From: Leptospira wolffii serovar Khorat str. Khorat-H2
GTDB lineage: Bacteria > Spirochaetota > Leptospiria > Leptospirales > Leptospiraceae
Length of the DNA stretch: 64,000 nt
NCBI RefSeq assembly: GCF_000306115.2
Contig: NZ_AKWX02000016.1
Span: 40,162 to 104,161, forward strand
Reading direction: 5' to 3'
In this document: positions 1-7,458 of the stretch, one piece after another
Position numbering within the stretch: the first letter of the stretch is position 1
Layout: every line of letters starts with the position of its first letter
The notes under the pieces: model-generated
The model's database searches: none
Seen by the model: only the letters and a program-made list of their open reading frames with translations
What the model was told of the DNA's origin: nothing
Position numbers and translations under genes: made by a program

Positions 1-627
1 GGAAACGACCCAGGGGGCCGTTCTTTGGAATACGGTGACTTTCGCACCTGTGTTTGCGATTTGGGGAATGAATTGTATAGCGCTTGCACCGGTTCCGATG
101 ACGGCCACTTTCTTTCCTGAGAAATCGTAGCTCGAATCCCAAGCGGCGGAGTGGAATAGCTTTCCGGAGAATCGATCTAGCCCCTTCAATTTTGGAAAAG
201 CGGGGCGATTCAATTGCCCTACGGCAGAGATAAGAATATTGTACTCCGCCGTTTCTCCTTGGGAGATATGAATTTTCCAGACTCCCTTGTCCGAATCCCA
301 TTCCGCACTTTTGATTTCTTTTCCGAATTTGATTTTGGGGACCAGATCGTATTTAACGGCGCATCTTTCCAGATAAGCGAGAATCTCGGGCTGAGGGGAA
401 TATTTTCTAGGCCAGTCGGAGTAAGGTTCGAAGGAAAAAGAGTATAAGTGGGACGGAACGTCGCATGCCGATCCGGGATATGAGTTTTCTCTCCAGGTTC
501 CTCCTACGGAATTCGATTTTTCGAAAATCGTAAAGTTTTCGAAACCGTTCTTTTTCAATTGGATGGCCGCACACAACCCTCCGAATCCGGTTCCGATGAT
601 TGCTACAGATAATTCCGATTTCTTCAT
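1..627 (-). CDS. Flavin-containing (Baeyer-Villiger type) monooxygenase, partial
   Basis: The C-terminal part lies outside the window; 209 codons from the start are present. Residues 8-14 form the FAD-binding GTGFGGL turn, followed by an EKSNSVGGTW segment typical of FAD/NADPH monooxygenases. A second dinucleotide turn, VAVIGTGASAIQ, lies near residue 175 and is followed by VFQRTAPWV, a signature of the Baeyer-Villiger/cyclohexanone monooxygenase group. Members oxidise ketones or other lipophilic substrates with NADPH and O2; the substrate here is unknown. It is divergent from the exported-protein gene at 817, and the gap holds a palindrome that may be its operator. Confidence 0.88.
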   Translation of the reverse strand, partial: MKKSELSVAIIGTGFGGLCAAIQLKKNGFENFTIFEKSNSVGGTWRENSYPGSACDVPSHLYSFSFEPYSDWPRKYSPQPEILAYLERCAVKYDLVPKIKFGKEIKSAEWDSDKGVWKIHISQGETAEYNILISAVGQLNRPAFPKLKGLDRFSGKLFHSAAWDSSYDFSGKKVAVIGTGASAIQFIPQIANTGAKVTVFQRTAPWVVS

Positions 628-671
628 ATTCTTAAACCCTTTGGGATCTTTTATTTGCGACGAATCATATG

Positions 672-687
672 ATGAACTATTGTTCAT
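672..687. promoter_or_regulatory. Palindrome ATGAAC-TATT-GTTCAT, candidate operator
   Basis: A perfect inverted repeat with 6-bp arms and a 4-bp spacer lies 45 bp upstream of the monooxygenase start, in the divergent gap. The core GAAC-N4-GTTC recurs at 63113 and 63208 upstream of the FabG-like/thiolase operon. The size and symmetry suit a TetR-family operator, which often controls oxygenase or acyl-CoA genes; no such regulator is in the window. Confidence 0.45.
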
Positions 688-816
688 TTTGTTTGATGCG
701 TCATACGGATAAGTTAGGGGTATGCTTGTTATGAAAGTATTTTGGGCAAGCCGATTTTTTACACGGTTTTGAACCGGAACCATTAATATTTATCATGAAA
801 AGCCGACAGAAACGTT

Positions 817-1833
817 ATGAAAAAGATAGGAATCCTTTTACTATTCGTTCTTTTGATCGGAGTTCCTCGATTGTATTCTAAGAACGATCCGACGGATCCG
901 AATCTAAGTAACAAAGAAAGGGACGATATCATACGGAATCAGGAGAATAAATGGGACTTCAAGCCTGCCCATGAATCTTCCTCCGTTTCAAAGGATGCGC
1001 TTCCTAAAATCCATAGTTCTATCCGATCCACGGGGCAAACCGCTTATCTAACATTGGGTCCCTTGGAGGTCTATATTCCTTCCGGCGCTTTCGATGGATT
1101 CGGAGAGGTGAAAATCGAAACGATCGCCCTTACTAAACATTCGGATTTTATTTTCGCAGGAATTCCAATGGAAATCCAAGGTAAAGAACCTATCATTTTG
1201 GAATCCGTGGGAATGTTTCGGATTGCGTTCTTGGATTCCAACGGCCGTTCTTTACGGCCCCAAAAGGAGATCTCTGTCGGGATGAACCCTTTGGATAAGA
1301 CGGATAACGCAAGAGTTTACAAGCTGACGGGAGATGTCTGGAAAGAAACTTCTAAATTGCAAAAGTCGCAAAGAAACGACTGCGAAATAGAATGTGCCGG
1401 GTATATAATCTATTCTTCCATTCAATCCGAAGGCTGGTGGAATTTTGATAAACCGCATAAGGAATTTACATGCTTGAAAGGAACTGTGGACGTTCCAGTC
1501 GGATCCGGCATATCTATCTCCTCTGCGGGAGTGGATTATTACGGTATGAGTTATGCCCATGTTCGATCGGACGGAAGTTTTGAAATCAACGTTCTGAAGA
1601 ATCGTAAAGTAAAAGTATTCACGACGAATTTAAACCCGGGAAGTAAAAGTAAATTCTCAAAAGGATATTTAGGATATCTTCCCACATTGCAGACTCAAGA
1701 CAAGGTTGCATTCGCTACGAATGATCCGAAGAAATGCCAGGATATCGGGAAGATCCAAGTTCGTTCCGTATCTTCTTCTCTAATGGAGGACCGGGCGGCT
1801 TTTCTCAAAGCCATTGATATGCCCGATAGATGA
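817..1833 (+). CDS. Exported hypothetical protein
   Basis: 338 residues, not recognised as a named family. Residues 1-21 are a signal peptide (MKKIG, then a leucine-rich core ending LYSK), without a clear lipobox. The mature part looks like beta-rich modules: around residues 80-170 there is LGPLEVYIPSGAF followed by a segment resembling extracellular ZU5/carboxypeptidase-like domains, and residues 220-300 have glycine and serine-rich strands. It stands alone between two minus-strand genes. No enzymatic motif is visible. Probably periplasmic or surface exposed. Confidence 0.75.
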   Translation: MKKIGILLLFVLLIGVPRLYSKNDPTDPNLSNKERDDIIRNQENKWDFKPAHESSSVSKDALPKIHSSIRSTGQTAYLTLGPLEVYIPSGAFDGFGEVKIETIALTKHSDFIFAGIPMEIQGKEPIILESVGMFRIAFLDSNGRSLRPQKEISVGMNPLDKTDNARVYKLTGDVWKETSKLQKSQRNDCEIECAGYIIYSSIQSEGWWNFDKPHKEFTCLKGTVDVPVGSGISISSAGVDYYGMSYAHVRSDGSFEINVLKNRKVKVFTTNLNPGSKSKFSKGYLGYLPTLQTQDKVAFATNDPKKCQDIGKIQVRSVSSSLMEDRAAFLKAIDMPDR

Positions 1834-1836
1834 ATC

Positions 1837-3903
1837 CTAAGGTATGGGAATCGTGATACTTACGATTGCAATTTTCTTATCTTGGAATTCAAGATTGAGG
1901 CCGGCTCCGAAGATTTTCAGTAAAGCGCTATGGATCTTTAAACCTTGTCCCGTGGATTCGCCCTCGGAATTCGGACGGACATCATTCTTAATTTCGATTC
2001 TTAAACCGCTTTTTTGAAAAAAGGAAATCGAGATCGCTTCTTTGGAGCTCGAGGAAAACTTGACTGCGTTCCGCAAGGCTTCTCTAAAAGAATAATATAC
2101 CGCTTCTTGTAAATCGGGAGGGAGCTTATCCGCTAATTCAGGAAAACCCGGTTCTATATTCAGGATTATATTCTCTTTGGAAAAATCGGAATCCAATAGA
2201 TTTTGAAATACCGGAATCATACCAATACGAGCTAGTTCGGATCGGATATCGGGCAATTCTCTTAAGAATCCCGAAATCTTTCCGTGCAGTTCCGTTAAGC
2301 TTCGAAGATGTTCCTTTATTTTTTCCCGGCTGCTATTCTCGTTTAGGTTTAAAATTCCGGAATGTAATTCCGGAAGGATTTCGTCGTGCAGAATCTGTCT
2401 AGTCTTGTGATCCGAGATCCTTTGTTCACGGATATGTTTTCGCTGCAATTCGGAGAGAGTCTGGTTCGTTTCCAGTTGGAAGATTCCGTTCAGAATCCAA
2501 ACCGTGGCTGTTTTGGCTAATTCGATTTCCTCTTCCGCATATAATCCACCGTCCAGCTTCGGACCTAAAAATAAGGTACCTTTGATTCCGTTCGTTTCTT
2601 CGATAGCGACGGCAATGGAATACTCGAAAGAATCTTCTCCGCTCATATAGAAAATACTTCGTTCCGGATCGAATATTCTATGCTGGAGTTTCGGTTCGTA
2701 GGTTTCTTCGACGTTCGGATAGGAAAGAGTTATTTTCGATAAGAACGGACCGGAAGTTTCGGAGATTAAAAGTGATTTAGAGGAATTTAATATTCTTTGG
2801 CAGACGAAATCGAATTTCTCCTCGAAAACCGTACGGTTTTCCGGGAGGGATTCGAAGAATAATATGGACTGTAAGCTTTCGTTTCTTCGGAAATTGGAGA
2901 GTTTGGACTGCCTGAGTGCAAACATTCTGGAAAGCAAAAAGGAATAATTGGAGGCGAGCAGGATTTCCGCGACGCGGAATCCTAAAAGCGAAAAGACTAT
3001 ATAGATTACGGAGACGGATCCCGCTAGTAGTAGGACGATTCTCCATTCTTTTTTTAGGCCGATTTGGGGAAGGATTCGGCCCGTTAAAAATTCGTAGGAA
3101 ACCAGAGTTTGTCCGAGAAGTAGAATCGCTATAGTCACTAGTATTTCTATTAGAATTAAATAAACGTATAACGGATTAGGGTTCGATAAGGATAATACGA
3201 CCGGATCCTGTGCGATTCCCAGGGGCTCTCCTAAAAACAGGAGAGATACGCATCCGATGACTGCGAGGAGTAGAAAACAAACCGCTTTTAGATAAGGCAC
3301 GGATCTATATCTTGCGATTTCCGTGAATACGCGGGAAGTTACTTTGAAATTCAGTAATCCGACTAAGGATAAAATTACGCAGAGAAAAACATAGATTATG
3401 TAGGACGATCGAAAAGAGATCGGTATGGAAATCCAGAAATCGTAGATGGAAACTTCCCATCCGTAATACGAACCTTTTAGGAATATCAATATGCCGGCGA
3501 AAATCTGCGAGATTCCTAATATATATGTAAGAACTTTATAAAATGTACGCCCTTGCATGAGTCCTAGAAACCAAACAATAATGAAATACCATCCGTATGG
3601 AATAAGGATAAGTAAGAATATCGCGGGATAAAAGAGTCTAAACGGAAGCCGTGAGATAGATAGCAGATTTTCCTGACCGATCCAAGAGAAGAATGCGAAC
3701 AGTAAGGAGGTCAGAGCTAGCACTCCGATGCTGAAGTAAGCGTATAGATTTTTCTTCTCCAGGTTGATGACCGTGGTGGAGGCTAACCATAAAAGTATCC
3801 CGGAAAGAAATAGGAATAGGGAACAAATAAACGGTTCAGGTGACAAGATTCGATTTCCAAGGAGTCCATTCGCCGGACGAATTTCTGTAAAAGACTTTTC
3901 CAT
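1837..3903 (-). CDS. Membrane sensor histidine kinase, NarX/LiaS-like type
   Basis: 688 residues. The first 340 or so contain many hydrophobic helices (a multi-span membrane sensor), then a GAF-like region to about 490. A dimerisation helix carries HDEILPELH with the likely phospho-acceptor His near residue 506. The C-terminal HATPase has the N-box REALRNAVKFS and a GQGL glycine motif. It lies downstream of, and overlaps by 68 bases, the response-regulator gene at 3836-4597, its probable partner. The ATG has GGGAAG a few bases upstream, so the long overlap seems real and implies translational coupling. The signal sensed is unknown. Confidence 0.88.
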   Translation of the reverse strand: MEKSFTEIRPANGLLGNRILSPEPFICSLFLFLSGILLWLASTTVINLEKKNLYAYFSIGVLALTSLLFAFFSWIGQENLLSISRLPFRLFYPAIFLLILIPYGWYFIIVWFLGLMQGRTFYKVLTYILGISQIFAGILIFLKGSYYGWEVSIYDFWISIPISFRSSYIIYVFLCVILSLVGLLNFKVTSRVFTEIARYRSVPYLKAVCFLLLAVIGCVSLLFLGEPLGIAQDPVVLSLSNPNPLYVYLILIEILVTIAILLLGQTLVSYEFLTGRILPQIGLKKEWRIVLLLAGSVSVIYIVFSLLGFRVAEILLASNYSFLLSRMFALRQSKLSNFRRNESLQSILFFESLPENRTVFEEKFDFVCQRILNSSKSLLISETSGPFLSKITLSYPNVEETYEPKLQHRIFDPERSIFYMSGEDSFEYSIAVAIEETNGIKGTLFLGPKLDGGLYAEEEIELAKTATVWILNGIFQLETNQTLSELQRKHIREQRISDHKTRQILHDEILPELHSGILNLNENSSREKIKEHLRSLTELHGKISGFLRELPDIRSELARIGMIPVFQNLLDSDFSKENIILNIEPGFPELADKLPPDLQEAVYYSFREALRNAVKFSSSSKEAISISFFQKSGLRIEIKNDVRPNSEGESTGQGLKIHSALLKIFGAGLNLEFQDKKIAIVSITIPIP

Positions 3904-4597
3904 CTTCTTCCCATTGGAGAAATCGATCGGAGATTACGATGAGAGTTGCACGCGTTCTTGCGACTTTTTCGTCCGCACTGGTTTCGTTCAAATCCCAAGC
4001 GGCATAGATCTGGCCGTTGATTCTGCTTACGGTTCTTTTGTCTTTGAATCCCAATTTTGCCGCAATTTGTTCGTTACTCATTCCTTGGGAAAGCATCTCG
4101 GCTACGATTCTTTCGTTCGGTTCCAGTATGGACAATGGGGAGTTTTCGTCCTTTTCTCTCACTTCCGATACCCTGGATTCTATCTCCGGATCTATGAAAC
4201 TTTTTCCGTCGGACGCCAAGAGTAGAAGAGGCCTGACCATGGAAGGAAGAAGGTAATTGGATTTGCGGACATATGCATAATGACTAAGAATGCCCGATCT
4301 TCGGAAGCTTCTGAAATATTCGTCGCTGTCTTGTATGGAATAAATGACCACCGGCTTTCGGGGAAATTCCTTTCGAATATTGACGATCGTATCGATTCCA
4401 TTCCATCGACCTTCCAATTTGACATCCAAGAGTAACGCATCCACATCTTCCCGCAGACAATATTCGTAAGCTTCTTCGCCGCTACCGCAATCGCTCACGA
4501 TATTTAGATCCGAAAACTCCTTTAGACCCGAGATCATGGCCCGTCTTAATTTTGCATTATCTTCCACGACAAGAATTTTGAGAGGATGCTCGGACAT
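3836..4597 (-). CDS. Response regulator, receiver plus unusual C-terminal helix-turn-helix
   Basis: 253 residues. Residues 1-125 are a receiver domain with acidic pocket VVEDN, phospho-acceptor Asp58 in LLLDVKLEG, and later Ser/Lys switch positions. The C-terminal half contains a LuxR-like helix-turn-helix (ERIVAEMLSQGMSNEQIAAKLG) but continues for about 70 residues beyond the usual NarL/LuxR end, with a WEEDGKVFYRNSSGEW tail, so the output domain is not a standard GerE domain. It is first gene of a two-gene operon with the histidine kinase at 1837. A promoter candidate lies directly upstream. Confidence 0.87.
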   Translation of the reverse strand: MSEHPLKILVVEDNAKLRRAMISGLKEFSDLNIVSDCGSGEEAYEYCLREDVDALLLDVKLEGRWNGIDTIVNIRKEFPRKPVVIYSIQDSDEYFRSFRRSGILSHYAYVRKSNYLLPSMVRPLLLLASDGKSFIDPEIESRVSEVREKDENSPLSILEPNERIVAEMLSQGMSNEQIAAKLGFKDKRTVSRINGQIYAAWDLNETSADEKVARTRATLIVISDRFLQWEEDGKVFYRNSSGEWTPWKSNLVT

Positions 4598-4610
4598 ATC
4601 GATTCTCCGA

Positions 4611-4666
4611 ATCGTACGACTTTCGTATGCTCACGGTCAAGCACTTGAGTGCGTAAGAGAACGCAC
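4611..4666 (-). promoter_or_regulatory. Candidate promoter and dyads upstream of the two-component operon
   Basis: Read on the minus strand, a -35 box TTGACC (4640-4635) is followed 18 bases later by TACGAT (4616-4611), with GGAG before the ATG at 4597. Just upstream of the -35 lie two small dyads on the plus strand, GCACT-TG-AGTGC and GTGCGT-AAGAGA-ACGCAC (4649-4666), which could be sites for the regulator itself. The -10 is only a moderate match. Confidence 0.4.
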
Positions 4667-4709
4667 ATAGGGGGTGGAGAGCTTATGAATTTTTGCATAG
4701 AATGCGAGT

Positions 4710-5450
4710 ATGAAACATATCGTAAGAAAGAAGCCGAAATTCGGTTGGAAGAAGTGGGCGGAACATTTCCGAAAAAACGCCGAGAGACCTTTACCTGAGA
4801 TACACGAGCAAGTTATCGGCTTCATTCCTCAGAAGAGGCTTCCGGTCGCCCGTTCTCTTGCCGTCTTCCGACTGGGAGAATCGGGAGAGGGGAGAATAGC
4901 GAAAGATATCGATCGAGTCCGTATCTACGGAGTCGACGAGGATTATAGGGAGGCTCTAAAGCTTTTCGTAAAAGAAGAAGGAAGACACGCTAGAATTTTA
5001 GGAGAATGTGTTCGGGCTCTCAGAGGAGAATATATCGACTCCAATTGGACGGAGAAGCTTTTTCACTTCGGAAGGAGACTCTTGGGGATCCGGATGAAAC
5101 TACTCGTGCTATTAGTAGCCGAAGTGGTGGGAATCTGCTTTTATAAGAAGATCGCGGAAAAGATTCCTTATGGATCCGTAAAATGGGCTCTCCAACATAT
5201 CGCGGAAGACGAGGAGAAGCATCTAGTTTTTCACAGTAGATTCTTTCGTATTCGACTTCGAAACCATTTGAGTCGGCTGGTATTCAGGATTTGCTGGAGA
5301 GTTCTTTCTATTGCCGCTTGTGTCTCGGTGCTTTTGGATCATAGAAAGACTTTCCGGGCCTTGGGAATCTCCCATTCCGATTCTATCCGGAAATTCAAGG
5401 AAATCGTTCTTTCGACCGAGAAAGCCATCTTGAGAACGGTCTTGAGTTAG
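4710..5450 (+). CDS. Ferritin-like fold protein
   Basis: 246 residues. The helices carry the metal-ligand spacing of ferritin-like di-iron proteins: an early Glu (LGESGEG, about residue 53), EEGRHARIL (about 91), a third helix with VAEVVG (about 139) and EDEEKHLVFH (about 169). The C-terminal 60 residues are basic and partly hydrophobic, perhaps a membrane contact. The reaction is not predictable: such proteins may oxidise substrates, store iron or be inactive. It is divergent from the response-regulator gene. The Shine-Dalgarno signal is weak. Confidence 0.72.
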   Translation: MKHIVRKKPKFGWKKWAEHFRKNAERPLPEIHEQVIGFIPQKRLPVARSLAVFRLGESGEGRIAKDIDRVRIYGVDEDYREALKLFVKEEGRHARILGECVRALRGEYIDSNWTEKLFHFGRRLLGIRMKLLVLLVAEVVGICFYKKIAEKIPYGSVKWALQHIAEDEEKHLVFHSRFFRIRLRNHLSRLVFRICWRVLSIAACVSVLLDHRKTFRALGISHSDSIRKFKEIVLSTEKAILRTVLS

Positions 5451-5460
5451 GGAAATCCGT

Positions 5461-5877
5461 ATGAGAATCGTGCTGGTTTTTCAAAGAAGGATCCACGGAT
5501 TTAGAGCAGTCTCTTCTGAGAAAGCTCGGTATTTGCAGGAGAACCTCTTGAGAAAGAAGTTATCTGAGTATCTAAAAGAAAGCGGAATCCGGGTAGAATC
5601 TATTGTGGAGAAAACAATCCTTTCCACCAAAAAGGTAGAGATGTTTCTGGGGTTTGTTCCGGAAGATTCCACTTTTGGTGACGGGAAGCTTGCGGAAGAT
5701 TTCGTTGAAACAGGCAAGTATCTGAAGGTCGGTCGGAGGGCCTATGCAAACCATCTTGAAGACTTCAAAAGAATAAACGCTTACATGAAATGTAATAATA
5801 TCCGGACGGACGGGACAATCGTTAAGTGGAAAGATTCGAGAAGAATGGGACGAATCTATTTCAGAATCTCTAATTGA
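5461..5877 (+). CDS. Small protein resembling a GyrI/BmrR effector-binding domain
   Basis: 138 residues, starting 10 bases after the ferritin-like gene, with GGGAAA upstream of the ATG. The C-terminal half (VETGKYLKVG, then EDFKRINAYMKCNN, ending GRIYFRI) resembles the pattern of the small-molecule-binding domain of BmrR/GyrI-type proteins. There is no DNA-binding domain, so it is either a stand-alone ligand binder or the remains of a longer regulator. The assignment is by eye and weak. Confidence 0.45.
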   Translation: MRIVLVFQRRIHGFRAVSSEKARYLQENLLRKKLSEYLKESGIRVESIVEKTILSTKKVEMFLGFVPEDSTFGDGKLAEDFVETGKYLKVGRRAYANHLEDFKRINAYMKCNNIRTDGTIVKWKDSRRMGRIYFRISN

Positions 5878-5899
5878 TTGTACTAGAATATTCTGAAAT

Positions 5900-6000
5900 T
5901 AGAAATTAGGTCCGCGCCACGGATCGTAGCGGAAATCCCGCGGAGCGGATTGGAGCGGAGAGCCGGGTGCTAGCCGTAACGGCTAGCAGGCGCCCCTAAT
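5900..6000. repeat. GC-rich intergenic repeat-like segment with a near-perfect hairpin
   Basis: The gap between convergent genes holds GC-rich repeated phrases (cggatcgtagcggaaatcc, then gagcggattggagcgg) and a strong inverted repeat at 5969-5987: GCTAGCCGT, one base, ACGGCTAGC. The texture differs sharply from the flanking AT-rich bases and resembles other dispersed GC-rich elements in this window. It could end transcription from both sides or be a mobile palindromic element. Confidence 0.5.
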
Positions 6001-6001
6001 A

Positions 6002-7027
6002 TTATTTCCAGCCGAAGGAACCGGATTTGTCGAATTTAAAAGGAATAGGACCGGTGCCGATTTCCGGAGCTTCCGTCGTCGCTTTTCCGACTAAACGGAA
6101 GGCAGCCGATTTTTTGGTGACCGCGTTTGCGATTCCTTGGGTTACGGATCCTAACGGAAAGGATGTGCGGATACTTAAAACGGATTCCTGTCCTTTGTTC
6201 TCTATCTTAGTGGGCTGGCCCGTTAGGAATTTTTCCTTTTCCAAAGAAAGTTCGAACTCGAATTCGGAGAATTGAAGACGAGAGCTCGCTCTATTTTTCA
6301 GAATGATATCGAATTCGGTATCCACCTTTAGATCCAAAGCGGACAATCCGGCGGCGACCGCGGAGCCAGGGCTTTTTTTCTGAGAACCGAGCAGCGAGTC
6401 CAGGAAGCTTGTCGCCTTCTTGGCCAGGTCTTCGGTTCCGGCGGAACTTAGAATGGTAGAAGGATCCGGTTTTATAATTCTGAAATTCCGAATTTCAATG
6501 TCGGGAAGAACAGCCGGAATTTGACGTTCTTCTTCAAAAGGAAAATCTAATGCGTCTCTTCCCGCTACGGACTTGTATTTTTCGGGAATCGGAAGAGAAA
6601 CGGTTCCTTGCACTTTTACCATTAGATCCGTCTTACCGGGAACTTTTTTGTATAATTCAGCCAAGTCGTTATAAGAGAAAACGAGATCCACAGGAACCGC
6701 TTTGTTGGAGTTCCCACCTACGGAAGGAATCTTGGTCTTGGCTTTTGTGAATTGCTGGCCTTCGATCAGAATGTTCGTGTCTAGATTGGTGGCGGGTAGC
6801 GGGACAGGATACGGATTCTTGACTTTGGAATCCACTTTTAGACGGATCTCGTTCAGATTGATCTCGGCTATGGAGACTTTTTCGAGAATAAACGAAGGCT
6901 TGTCGATTTCCTCGATCTTTTCCTTCACTTTCTTGAGATCCACCTTTTGTAATTGGGCGCAACCCGCTGCCAGGATCCAAAATGCGGTCAATATTATCGT
7001 AATAGAAGAAGGGCGAAATCCGCTCAT
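6002..7027 (-). CDS. LEA14/WHy-domain lipoprotein
   Basis: Counted from the second ATG (341 residues), residues 1-23 are a lipoprotein signal with lipobox ILAAGC. An ATG four codons earlier (7039) is possible, but GGAGG sits 5 bases before the 7027 ATG and decides the start. The mature protein has two LEA_2/WHy-like beta-sandwich regions, for example NLNEIRLKVDSKVKNPYPVPLP and later a segment with LDLKVDTEFDIILKNRASS. These domains occur in envelope proteins of unknown stress-related role. It is probably anchored in the outer or inner membrane. Confidence 0.82.
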   Translation of the reverse strand: MSGFRPSSITIILTAFWILAAGCAQLQKVDLKKVKEKIEEIDKPSFILEKVSIAEINLNEIRLKVDSKVKNPYPVPLPATNLDTNILIEGQQFTKAKTKIPSVGGNSNKAVPVDLVFSYNDLAELYKKVPGKTDLMVKVQGTVSLPIPEKYKSVAGRDALDFPFEEERQIPAVLPDIEIRNFRIIKPDPSTILSSAGTEDLAKKATSFLDSLLGSQKKSPGSAVAAGLSALDLKVDTEFDIILKNRASSRLQFSEFEFELSLEKEKFLTGQPTKIENKGQESVLSIRTSFPLGSVTQGIANAVTKKSAAFRLVGKATTEAPEIGTGPIPFKFDKSGSFGWK

Positions 7028-7458
7028 AATAGCCTCCAAAAAGCCGAAGGAAACCTTATCCTTTTTCGTTCTTTAAAGAAAAGTAAGTTTTGGAGTTCCT
7101 ACAAAAAAAGAATAGAATATAGAACGGTACATTCGGATTCGTCTAATCGATTATACATTACATTAATTTAAAATTTCCTATAATTCCTCGGTTAGAGATA
7201 GGAAAAAATCGGGTATAGGACCTAGAATTAATGAGGCGGAATAGAAGCTCCATTCCAATGTTTGGGTAGATTTTAGCTATTGCAGATTATCGCAAAGTAT
7301 GGTAGAGTGAGCTTTATCGTCGGCTTGCGAACACCACCGCACCGGCCCCCACCCAAAAAAGGGTGGGGAGATCTAAAAACCGTTTCCGACCGCCTAAAAA
7401 GCTCCGAACGCGCAGTCCGCATCAAGGAGGCTTTCTTTTGCGGGCGGATTTAGGCGTT
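7028..7458. repeat. Non-coding gap with a CCCCACCC/GGGTGGGG hairpin
   Basis: About 430 bases without a credible gene. The part next to the lipoprotein is AT-rich and should contain its promoter. At 7347-7368 there is a perfect hairpin: CCCCACCC, six A, GGGTGGGG. A related hairpin occurs at 58712-58729 with the same GCCCCCACCC lead-in, suggesting a dispersed element. It also lies downstream of the RND gene on the minus strand and could act as its terminator, although no clear T-run follows. Confidence 0.5.

Noticed and set aside
672..687. Reading the GAAC-N4-GTTC palindrome as a LexA SOS box
   Set aside because: The core fits the Gram-positive LexA box, but leptospiral LexA is reported to bind a TTTG-N5-CAAA type site, and the nearby genes are not DNA-repair genes.
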